Source: Acanthaster planci (Eukaryota > Echinodermata > Asteroidea > Valvatida > Acanthasteridae). Taken from it: a stretch of DNA of 64,000 nt. Both the position numbers and the translations under genes were made by a program. Below, piece after piece: positions 14,201 through 25,200 of the stretch. The stretch covers positions 381,684 to 445,683 of the forward strand of contig NW_019091393.1 in assembly GCF_001949145.1 (NCBI RefSeq). The letters run 5' to 3'. Each line of letters begins with the position of its first letter. Position 1 is the first letter of the stretch. A model generated the notes under the pieces. It saw nothing but the letters and a program-made list of their open reading frames with translations, ran no database searches and was not told where the DNA came from.

Positions 14201-15212
14201 GCGCATCGCAGGCAGTGAGTCTGTTATTTTTGGGTCCAAATTCTGACCCTACGTCGTCACTGTCATTGCCAGCATTTGCACAATGCGAAAAGCCTGAAAG
14301 GATATCTACACCTCAAACGGAAGTATCATCCAAGGCTTCTCTGATTTCATGATAATCTCTCGATCTACACCACAGGCCAACAAGTAAAGCTCGTCTGTAT
14401 AAGTCGCGAATGCTCTCGAAAAGGTCTTTTTTGATGCATCCATCACGTGCAGTCGCGTGAAGTCGCACGCGTCGTCCGATTTGACTTCATTCATTGGAAA
14501 TCTACGTGCACGGTGATGCAGCTACAAAACTTGTCTTGTTCGCGCCCTCCGAATACCCAATGTCATTTGACATCTACGAAAGGGTGTAGAAGTTTTATTT
14601 TTACTTGGTCTGCCAACATTAGGAGTCAGACAATTTATTAATGCACAGGTTTCTTCGCTTTTGTTTGAGGCGCTCGTCTTAAACCGCTCCTTGATTCTTC
14701 TGTCTCATTAAATTTGTGGTGCACAGGCTGCGACCCAATCGATGGTGAAGTCGAGTGCCCGAAACGAGCTTTTGGACTTTACTGGCACGTCTGTACATCA
14801 GAACACTATACCCGGCTAGGTAGACAACCGCTCAACTGCCGGTCCCAATTAGTTCGGGAGACCCTAACTGGTAAGGAGGTTTTAATTCGCGTACAGCCGC
14901 TTTTCCGAGCAATTGAACCCCAGCGACCAGCGATAACTTCGCCCCGAATGTGCCCAGACATACGGGCAGTTGAAAGGCCATGATATGCAGCAAGCCGACT
15001 GCATATAAATTAAGATCGCCCTTCATTGAAGCTTTTTTTGTCCTTTTGCCGATTCTTGCATTCTTGCCTGGAGAATCTCTTCAAGATCGCTTCACTGGTT
15101 TCAAATGTGCCCTAAGCACTGCCACCTTACCAGTCTGACCTTTATAAATAGACACAACTCATGCTTAGGTTTTCTTTCCACTCCCTGCCGTTTTGTTTAA
15201 TGAATTTCGCAG

Positions 15213-15375
15213 ACGGTCCCCGGTAGGCCTGCCGCGTGTGGCCGCTTCCGCATCGCTGCTGCTGCCGAAGACCGCTGACGGTCAAGAGGAACTCCACTCC
15301 TCAACTCGGGGCCAGCTTCCAGCACCGCGGAGAATTCCTTACATCTGCTCCTCCACAAGCCTTCCATTCCTCACG
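15213..15375 (+). other. Orphan exon-like block, possibly a 5' UTR exon
   Basis: A GC-rich 163-bp block is preceded by an acceptor-like GAATTTCGCAG and followed by a strong donor GTGAGT. It contains no ATG and its length is not a multiple of three. One frame is open throughout but matches nothing I recognise. The simplest reading is a non-coding first or second exon, perhaps of the GPCR 7 kb downstream on the same strand. A chance pairing of splice-like motifs cannot be excluded. Confidence 0.3.
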
Positions 15376-15390
15376 GTGAGTATTTTTCTG

Positions 15391-15391
15391 C

Positions 15392-15421
<30 letters not shown>
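15391..15421. repeat. (CT)n / (CTTT)n microsatellite
   Basis: A CT dinucleotide run passes into CTTT repeats just after the exon-like block. Confidence 0.95.
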
Positions 15422-15422
<1 letters not shown>

Positions 15423-18400
15423 GGCTCTTTTAATAGTCATCTCGATAGACTGCACCCACCACGACGATTGATGATTCCCCGGGCTTTTTTACGCCTCCAA
15501 CCCCGGCCAGACGTTTGAGCTTTAACGGCCCGGTAAATTGTTTGAATTTGTTTATTTAGCAGCCAAAAAGAGAGACAAAAATACCCCTGAGCAATTCTTT
15601 ACCGGTGAACTAACTGAGCAATTTTTTTACCAAGCGAACAGCGGCCCAATCTGATCTGAGGGGTCAATTAACATCAATATTGCATATGCGCTTGGAGTGG
15701 TTTACTCCTGTCGTGCATAAGTTCTACACGACACCTTAACTAAGACACAGAAAGTGCAATGAGAGAAATTATACGTCACGGGATTTGGAGCAAAGCTTTT
15801 AGTGCCATCAATTTTTTTAAAAACACAGCCTCAAGATGTGATGGGCACCCGTGCAGAAATCCTGTGTCACTATCTTGACTACGCACGAGGGGCCATTTGA
15901 CAAAAAATGCACTCAGAACACCGATGTACGGACGGCTTCGTCAATTAAACATCGCACGCTGAGCTCTACGTGGGTTTTTGTATTAATAGGTAGACACATT
16001 TATCCATTATTCCAGTGACGCTGAGTCAGACCTTGCATTTCACGGCCGATTTTATTAAATGATTCCGATCATTTCGTCCCTTTGCCTGCTGACAAGTGAG
16101 CGCTAGGTAGAAGCCGTTTTCTTCATGCCATTCCATTACGTCCATCATACGGTCGCAGAACACCTCACAATTCAACCAAACCCCCCTTTAGTTACGCCGC
16201 CTATCTGGGTTACCATTTATATCCCCCTATTGTCAATTTTTAACATACTTTTTAAAAAATGAAACTAAAAAATCGTCTGCCTAACGCTTTCTCCAAGGTT
16301 GAGTGCTTTTTGATCTTAGAAGTATGTCACTGAAATGTGGCTTGTAAGAATAGATAATGACACCATCCCACAAAGTGGTTGAGAAAGAATGTTTTCAAAT
16401 GAATACAAGTTTTGCATGGATGGATTTTTATTTAATAGTTACTGATGGGCACCTTTAGATTTCAAAAGTAACGAAAGAAAGAAAGACAGCATTTCTGTCG
16501 AAACTTATCACAAAAACGTAAACAACCGTGATTGGAATCGGTCGATTGTTGGGAAATTTGTTTTTGTCAACGCGGATGTCTGTGGTTCTAAGAAATTTTC
16601 GTCCTTGCCCTGTGTTTAATACGAGGAGCCCATGAGTTACAATTTAATGAACGACGACAGAGTAATTGCTTCCTGGGGGACTTTTCGGCGGCGAACGGTT
16701 GTTCAGATCCTGAGCTGCGTCTTTGTTTAGACCCCTCTATCAGACTAAACTGCATAGTGCTCTCCGAAATGAGTATTCCTTCTTTTACCTTTGCATGATT
16801 CTCCCTGGGGAAATTCCCAGTGATAAAAAGACGATGTGACACACAATAGCTCACCTCACTGCACCGAATTCATCACAACAATTTCTCTCATAAATCTTGA
16901 TGTTGTTCGTCGTTGAATGAGTTTGCCTGGCCGAGATATCAATTGATGGATTTTTTGGGCCGGTTCATTGAATTCAGGTGTCACAGCCAAAGCTATGCCT
17001 GACAACAGCCAGAAGCGTTTATACAGCACTCATGAGCTATTTGCACGGCTGTAGAGCACACACTCTAGCGGAGTGTTCACCGAGTCGAGCGTTGATGATA
17101 GGCCGGGTCCGAATTACTTGGCTGTGGCTTGAATTTGCGCACGAGTCCATGGTAGTAAGCTGCAGCCAGTTTCCATAGAGTTGTGTGTTATGTCAAGCCG
17201 AAGCCAAGTGATTCAGACGCGGCCATGAGTGGTTTAGACGGTCTAGCGCCCCCTCACAGTCTTCAATTCTATGAAGGAATTGCCGCAAGTAACAGCACAA
17301 AGCTACAGATTACACTTTTCTACGCCAAAAGTAAATTCATGTACAAGCAAGGTGTTACAAAGATAAAAATGCTTTGCTCTTGATAGGTTACACTCCAATA
17401 ATCACCCATACACTGGAAAGGGAAAGGGTTTTTATTTAGATCAGTCCGAAAAATCGCCATTTCCGCAGTAGTAGTTTACTTATGCAAGCGTTCTCAAACT
17501 TTCTGCAAGTCATGTTACCCTTTTAGGCCCGAGCGAGACCAAGAGAGGGTGGAATTTTCCTAGCAGCGGAGGCTCCCTTGGTGGGAACTGCACTTCACTC
17601 CGTGGTTCACAAAGACTATGAAAGTACTCGTTACGGTAACTTCACTACCAACTCCCGACCAACATGGCTCTTTCCAAACGATGAAGGGGTTCTTCTGCTC
17701 AAGGCAGATTGGTCGAAGAGGCATTTTAAGCGTGCGCTTTCCTCCTGCGTGCTAGAGAAGTGCCACCACCCCATTAAAGGTCAGTTGATACTTGGCGCCT
17801 GAGCAAACACAAAGGGGTGAAATTCCGCCTTAGGGGAATCTTTAAGGCCGGTTCATAAAATTTTAGAAATTGCAGAATTACCTTCATTAATTTCATTTTT
17901 AATCTGCAAATTAGATTTTCTGAAATATTTTCCCAAATTAGCATTATTACTGAGCCATTGTAAAAGCCGCCCCACATTCTACACACTTTTTAATGGTGGA
18001 GTTATATTATCCTGAAAGCAGTGAGGAACAGTCCTCGTTAGAAGCACCGCCATCTCCTCCTAGCAACCGTGAAGGATAATTGGAGCAATTAACAAGATTT
18101 AGTGCAGGTCAGAGTTAATGAGACCCTTTAATCAAACACGTTCTGATTGATCAGATGTAGACTTGTCTCCAGTTCAAATGATGGATTTTTTGGATGAACA
18201 AAAAAACGCTTCTCTTTGTTTGTTTTACTCCAATTGTGACTACGTCTCTCCTTTTGGAAGTGACCCCTCTCCCCCAAAATGTCCTTTCTTATTTTTACAG
18301 CATTTCAGAAGTGTTGATGGTAAACATATAGCAAATAATATTTCAAAATAAAAAAAATAATAAGACTCAGTCCCTGCTGAAGGTTAAATTACTACCCTAA

Positions 18401-19699
18401 AAGATAAAGTACTCAAGGCCCCTGTCATATCAAACTCTTTCCGAATCTGAAAACAAAATGACAGCTTGTCATTAAAATGGCTTACTTTACCCTGGCTATG
18501 CCAACAATCACTCACGAAACCCCTTCCTAGGCTTGATTGTTAACATAGTATCAAACTGAACGCTGTCTTGGATAGTGTGTTATAATAACAGCCAGTGGGT
18601 GTTTTCCCCTCCCCGATAACGTAGTGTTTACACAAGCCGCCTTCCCCAACGATTTCCCCTCTCCTAGGGGTACATCAGTATTTGCCATTTATTAAGTGCC
18701 TCGCTGCCGACCTTCCCTCAGCTTGTGCAAAAGTGCATCTTCAACATGTTCATTGTCAAAGGTTTCTTTCGCTCGAACGCGGCCCAGATACGAAACGCCT
18801 TTCGTAAACCACTTGACACCAAGCGACCAATAGGTCAGCCAGGGAGACTAAAGAAACTCAGACACATCAGTGCAACCAGACTCCCCTAGGCTGCCAGGAC
18901 AGGTGCCCTGCGGGTTCATACCCCGGCGCTTCGACGCTCATGGAAGAAGCCAGCAGCGCGTCAACAGTAATTAACAAATCGTTCCATGTTTCAAATGCAT
19001 CTCGTCCCCTGTGCGCTGCACTTTTCTCGCTTCTAGTTAATGTCGGAGATTGGTGGCCTCCGATTGATTTCCCGAATCGAATTGGCATTCGACTCGCCTT
19101 TTTTGTGCGTGTGTGTCTTTGGGCCGCGCACTTTCCACGCCTCCTGGCCTCGCGAATTCGCCGAGGCGCGTTCGTCGGGCTCGTCCTTCGCCCTCAAATG
19201 AGTGGCACTGTCTCGCACGCCAGCAGATTGCAGTCCCCGTGAAGAGTGCATTCCAAGAGGGCCCTTGTTTGACGGACGCGCCAAAACGGTGTCAAGACGA
19301 TAGAGGAAAGTGCGTCGTGTGGGACTGCGATGTAGTTAATCATAGAAATGCTTTTCATCGACCATCCTTCTTGGCCGCATCAGTGGTAAATTTGCCGCCT
19401 GTTGTCATCCTGTGCAGCGCTGACTTTGACGAAGACAGAGGCCTCCTTATGTTGACTTTTTTTATCTGTTATATACGGTTTATCGGGCCACAACATCAAC
19501 AGTGTCGAGCTTGCCACTGTCAAATGTGGGACGGCTGTACCGCACTTCATGGTTTTTGTGATCTTATATCGTTGGGGTGTTAATTTCGAAGATGCAGCAA
19601 GCCTTCCACGGAGTGACTGAAAGTGGACGACAGTTATATTCCCAGCAAAAATAAGTGTGCACATCAGTTTGTGCTTAAAGTGTAGCCGCAGTGAAATTT

Positions 19700-19826
19700 C
19701 TAAGGCTGCATCCGAATCTGTTGTCTAGAGCTAGGTCTAGGTCTTCACTCCATTGGAAATGCGTGGAGACGCGTAGACAATAGACCTACCCGTAGCTCTG
19801 GAATCCCGTTTCGGACGCGGCCTTAG
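19700..19826 (+). mobile_element. MITE-A copy 1
   Basis: A 127-bp element with imperfect terminal inverted repeats: CTAAGGCTGCATCCGA at the left and the inverse of CTAAGGCCGCGTCCGA at the right. Inside is a second palindromic layer built on TCTAGAGCTAGGTCT and AGACCTAC...GTAGCTCT. Three relatives are in the window, at 29818, 43199 and 60376. There is no coding capacity, so it is a non-autonomous DNA transposon or foldback repeat. Confidence 0.85.
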
Positions 19827-19844
19827 ACACAATTTTTTTCGGCA

Positions 19845-20316
19845 ACTTCTTCAGTGTATGAAAACCCTTTTACACTATTTGGTTAAATGCACTGAAAAAA
19901 ATTCTTTTGTTAAAACACTTGAAATTATCCATGCTTTCCTGGACAACTGAGGGCGGCGTTGCCGTGATGTCATCCAAGGATGGCATAGTTAAGTGCATAG
20001 ATTTCCTGTTAAAATTGTGAACCTAACACTTGCTTACTGAAAAATTCCCGGGAAAGAGAATAATGCTCGCTTATTGCTTTGCGTAAACAACAACGGATCA
20101 GCAAAGACGGGAATATTTAGTCCCACAAAATGTACAAACATGGAGGAAATGTTCGTGTACAAACCAATGTAACGTTTAGGCATTCTTCCTGGAATGGCGT
20201 CACGGCTTGGCTTATCCATGTAGAAATACTCATTAGCATAAAGACCAAAAGGACATTAAAATACTACCCTCTAAGTGCGAATTTCGTGCTTTTTGTGTTG
20301 CGTAGAAATGATTGCA
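19845..20316 (+). repeat. Dispersed repeat C, copy 1
   Basis: About 470 bp are clearly related to 33486-34146. Shared landmarks in the same order are GTATGAAAAC, CTTTCCTGGACAACTGAGGG, AATTGTGAACC, ATAAACAACAA (or close), CAAACCAAT, and ACTCATTAGCATAAAG. The copies are diverged with small indels, which implies an old repeat family. I see no coding potential and cannot name the class. Confidence 0.75.
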
Positions 20317-21485
20317 TGTTGTGTTCGTTGTTACTTTTTGCAGCGGTTCATTCTTCTTTGAGATGTCCATCAAAGCGTTTTAGTTCCAAAACCTCAAACT
20401 CTCTTTTAACCGTGATAGCTGACGTGCTTTCACCTAAGCAAGTGAGCGTTCCGGCCCATGACCCCCCAGCAGAGGGAGCGCGCACGCGTGTCATTGACTG
20501 CACTAGAATGAATTTTAATCATCTTGTCATACTTTTTTCTGGTCGTCTTTAATCCACCAAATGACAGGACCTTGACACTTTAACAAAACCGCGATACCAG
20601 TGGGTCGTGAAACGTGTGATTAACTTAATTATAGAAGTGCAGGTAGCCTAACGGGTTTGCTGACCATTTGACCTAAAATCCGTAGGTACTCATTTTGTTT
20701 GAAGGGAGTCCTTAAAGATCCACTTCTTCGGACAGTTCTCTTTGTGAGGCTTTTGTCGGTAAACCCTTTTTTCGGTATTGCCGTTGGTTGTCGTTGTTTG
20801 TTGGTCGGTCGGTTGGTTGTTTTCGTCGTTGACTCTGTCGTTGTTGCACCCAGCCAAGTTTGCGTTTCCACAGCATTTAGATACACCATACACACATTTA
20901 AGTTTCAAATACTACGGCGGTCATTTGGATTTCCTTAAGCGACATTGCAGTTTCACTTTTGTTTCGACACATCATATTCCAAAAACAAAGCATCATTCTC
21001 CTGTGGTATTTTCACTCACTGTTTGAATTTGGAACGATTTCGAGCTCTGACGTTCGAGCAGACGCATGGACTTCTGCTTTGAGTGAAAATAACTCCTGCC
21101 CGTTTGTATGAATCCTGGCATGCAGCTGCATCAATGAGCTTCGCCTATTTTTCACTTTACGGATGACGCCACCAGTCGCAAACATCTCGGCCTTTTATCG
21201 TCGGATTAAATATTTGGCCATTTGTGGCAAACAGAGGGAAAGGTTGACCTCCTGCTGACGACTCCAAGAAAAGGGAGTGTCAAATGTCGAAAGTGGGCAG
21301 CTGCACAAACGAGAGGGCATTTTGCCATCCGTCTCGGAACTGGCGCTTCAACGGCCACATCTCAAGATCGGTTTGGGGTGGCGGCCTGGTACATTCGAGT
21401 GCGATCGAACCAATCCCGAGAACATTTCCATCCTTCTTTGACGTGAGCACGCCACATTTCTCGGGTGCTTTGTTTACCGCATCGT

Positions 21486-21516
21486 TCTTTTTTTTCTCTC
21501 TCTCTCTCTGTCTCTG
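21486..21516. repeat. (T)n(CT)n simple repeat
   Basis: A T-run followed by CT dinucleotide repeats, slightly interrupted. Confidence 0.9.
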
Positions 21517-22065
21517 TCACGTGCTCACTGTTATGGTCAAGAGACATGGGAAACCTTCTTTCGAATGATAGAAAAGGCGAGATGTGATTTTGGCGCGACT
21601 GGGTGTCACGGCCTGTAGATTGCGGGCGCCGTCGTCGAATTGGCACGTCGTTCCTTGTTTGAGCCACCACCCGCTTTAACGTTCTGGTGTCGCGGTTTTT
21701 TCCATTGACTTTTTCCTACAAAATTAGACTATTAGTCATCATATGCGCCAAACAAAACAACTTACTTCCTTCTTCTTAATCCTCTACGCTGAGTGGGTCG
21801 TGTCGTTGATGGTCTGTAAATGGTTTCTATTATTCAAGATTTTATAATGTCTGAAATATACGCAGACGTGGCTCTGGCAACTCCGGACTGCCACCGTTGC
21901 TCCTTTAATTAAATTAAATACGTTTTTCTCTCGGTTGGCTTTCCCCTTACAGTCGTGGGCGCTGCCTCTTTGCGCTGCTATTTTCATGTCAGCAGTTTTT
22001 TTAACCTGCCTCGTGGCCTGGCTCCGAAAAGTCGACTGGGGCCTTTGAAAGCATCCTACTTCGAG

Positions 22066-22074
22066 TGACGTCAG
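22066..22074. promoter_or_regulatory. CRE-like site upstream of the GPCR
   Basis: TGACGTCAG lies 137 bp before the proposed GPCR start codon, and a TATA-like AATAAAAG follows about 50 bp later. This would fit a proximal promoter, or a 5' UTR if the first exon extends upstream. The evidence is motif-level only. Confidence 0.3.
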
Positions 22075-22210
22075 TCGGGCTCTACTGAGCGTACTCGACA
22101 CTGTCAAACTTTCTCGACTCAATAAAAGCTGGACAGCTTTCTAATTAAGTACAGCCACGGATTCTCTCGTTGGGTGTGTTCAAAAGTTATCATTTTGTTT
22201 CACTGATTGC

Positions 22211-25200
22211 ATGACAGAATTTCCTGCCTTCGTCCCGGGATCCGAGGCCGCAATGTCGTGGCTGACGACGCCGGCGATGGGCCGAACCATCACCCAGCAG
22301 TCGTTTGCGGAGCTCGCCGAGGGCAACTCAACTGACGTCAGTAGCTGGTACGTCGCCGAATGCGACTACGTCTGGCCAACCCTGGCTGTGACTGCTATAC
22401 TGTGCTTCGTGTACAGTCTCCTCGGAGCCATAGGTGGGTCGAGTATAGACAGCCTAACAAGAAGAAACTAAACAATATCACATACAGTGTACAGAGAGAA
22501 AATACAATTCTGAGGTGTCGACTTTCACGAATAAAGATCGGCACAAAGTGTACTTTGTGGGAACGCAATTCGTCATTTTATTTTCCTAAGTGATTACTTA
22601 CTTTTATGCTGAGGCGCCATAGGAACGCTTGAATATGTCACTCTCAATTGCCCTCAATTATTTTCGAGTAAGTTTAAGCTCTAAACTGTACTGGCTCTGT
22701 GCCCAAGTGCCCCTTATCGGTTACAAAGAGAAAGGCTAGGCCGACACTCGAACGCCAGTTTATAACACACGGTGCAGAAACCAGAAGTGATTTCTCACTA
22801 TAGGGCACTGCTCAAGTTTCTGGGCATGGTCTGTTTTTGGTTTGACATGTCAAATTTTGGTCTTTGTTATTTTGTCCATCGTCCGGGTTAGGGTTCATCG
22901 GCAACTTCTTGGTCGTCTATACCATCTTCTTCAAGAAGGGGCCGCAGAGTGTGACCTCCATGCTGCTTTGCAGTCTGGCCGTTTCGGACGTCCTGGTGGT
23001 TACTATCCAACTACCCTTCAAGCTAACAGACCTTGTAACCGACTCTTGGGTGCTCGGGTCCTTCCCCTGCAAGATGATTGGCTACCTGAACTTGATGTCG
23101 CCAGCCTGCTCGGCCTGCATGTTGATGGTCATTGGCTTGGAAAGGTCGGTTTCAGTTTTTCTAAAAGGGGGTTAACAAAGCTTGATGAAAGGCAAGTCGT
23201 TGTAGGCATTTTTTTTCGATGTTAAAAAGTCCATTTTGGGGTTAACTACTGGGGTCTAGTACACTTTTTAACATGCATTGTATGGGATTTGAACATAATC
23301 TTTTCGTGATATGGCACATTTTTGACGCGGGGAGCCCTAAATTCCTTACATTTTTTCTTCGGTCCAACAGTGAATGAATGATTACCGGAATTACAAACCT
23401 TTCTTGTCCTTTTCGCCCGGTAATTTGCAGTGTATGTTCTTTCCAAACGCTGTCAGAGCGTGAGTCTTTTTTTAGCCCTACCCCCACACGAATATAACCT
23501 AAGACTTGGCTACTTAATTCATCCAGTGGTTTCGTATTGTTTGGGGAGTCAGTTTGCATGGTTTTAATTTAGTAAACAGCCTTGTCTTACGGACCTAGAT
23601 TTTTACAACCGATAGCAGATCACAAACGTCGCTGGAAAACCGCCAATAATGCATCCGCTTGGCGCGGTAACGGTTTCAACACCCGAGGCATGGTTAATTT
23701 CTCTCGTTTCTTCTCTTCTTTCTCTGCGTGGGACAGGTTTATAGTCATTTTGTACCCCTTGAGGGCGCGCTTCCTCATCACCAGGCTCAAGGCGAAGTTC
23801 ATCGTTGCCGGCTCGTGGGTTATCAGTTTCATCCTCGCCATTCCCGGCGCGGTGCTGCAGGTAAATCTCTGACAGAATTCTGTCATTTCTCTTTAGAAAG
23901 TAAAAGAAATGGATTCCAGTATGCAGTGTTCTGCTGTATGCAATTTCGTGTTGCTAGGCACCAATAAGTGCTGAACTGATTTTGTATAATCCATTTCCTA
24001 AAAACTGCAAGAAAGACTTTGGCTTTCAACACCATAAATCAATATCAATCAATCGATATGACATTTATTTCCATATTGGTGAAGATCAGGAAAAGTAGAC
24101 AATAACAGTACAAATATATAAATCGAGAGATAATTATAGAGTATCAAACTCGAGAAATACATAAGTAAAGGGAAAACCAATATGGGGGCTTTTTTTCAGA
24201 AGCTGAGAGGCTTGTATTGAAAAGCTCTGGAGAAAACAAAATTTACAGAGCGACAAACAAAAAGCAAGACAACAAACAGAAACAACAACGATTAACTTAA
24301 GGGAGAATACCTTATGACGGAAATAAAAATAAACGAAAAATAACAATGAATTTGGTAATTATATTACAGTGACACAGCAGTGTGACAAAAAGGCAGAAAT
24401 ACATGAGGAAAGAAGGAAACTAAGCAGGTTATTGAGGAACCAAATATGATTTGAAAGAGGCCTTGAATCGACCCAAAGACGACTGTGGTTTCAAAGACCG
24501 TTCCACAAGCGTGGCCCCTTAAATCTAAGTGTTCTAAACTTTGTAGTCAAAGTATAAAGTTTCATTGGAACTTCTTTCAAATTGTTTATGTACCTAAACA
24601 GTCTTTAACTTACAGTTTTAACGCCGGTTCATACTGCATGCATGCAGACGAGTGCGAAAGCAAAGGGAACTTCACGTCGCGACAAATTGGCAGCAAAATT
24701 TCGCCTGAGTTGAAATGTGTTCAATGTTTACGAATTCATAACGCGAATATCTCATTTAACTTTACAAATTCGCGTTCGTTTTCTCTTTCGTGCGTCGTAT
24801 GAGCTAGCCTTTAGCGTAGCTTTTTTTTTCGTGCTTACAAGAGGCTTGGGGTAAGGCGCAGTCAAAGCACAGTGCCACTAGGCCTACATCTGGCAGTTTT
24901 GAGAGCGACGTCAGGATACCTTTATTCGTGAAGCAGAGAAATTCTCAAACGTGAGGCATCATTTCAAGTTTGTTTGTATAATTCATTCCGGTTTTCCTTT
25001 GTCGTAATCTGAATTTGGTCCTCTACGATATTGGTGTTTCTGATGCCTGTTGTCAAGGGGAAGCCCACACTTACGAATATGCATGAGAGAAATGCCATGG
25101 CAACTACATTTTATCGCGCAGAACCCCGATGAAGTTTAGTCGGTACCACAAGGTATACAGGGACAGGTTGCCGTGCTAGATGGCATCATAAGCTGACGAT

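Larger units (their letters stand above)
1..22210. other. Gene-poor 22-kb region upstream of the GPCR
   Basis: I find no recognisable protein-coding exon here. Open frames are short, overlap on both strands and match no family I know. The longest is 169 codons on the minus strand at 707-1216, with no domain-like pattern or splice context. Items listed separately are a CRE plus TATA-like motif near 1.4 kb, one MITE-B copy at 7.9 kb, an exon-like block at 15.2 kb, one MITE-A copy at 19.7 kb, one copy of repeat C at 19.8-20.3 kb and simple repeats. The rest is A/T-rich with scattered CpG-richer patches (about 11.0-11.3, 13.5-13.8, 19.0-19.3 and 21.2-21.4 kb). These could be unrecognised exons or regulatory DNA. 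Confidence 0.5.

Noticed and set aside
19113-19583. 156-codon plus-strand open frame
   Set aside because: Cys- and His-containing but with no regular zinc-finger spacing and no recognisable family; it overlaps other frames on the minus strand.
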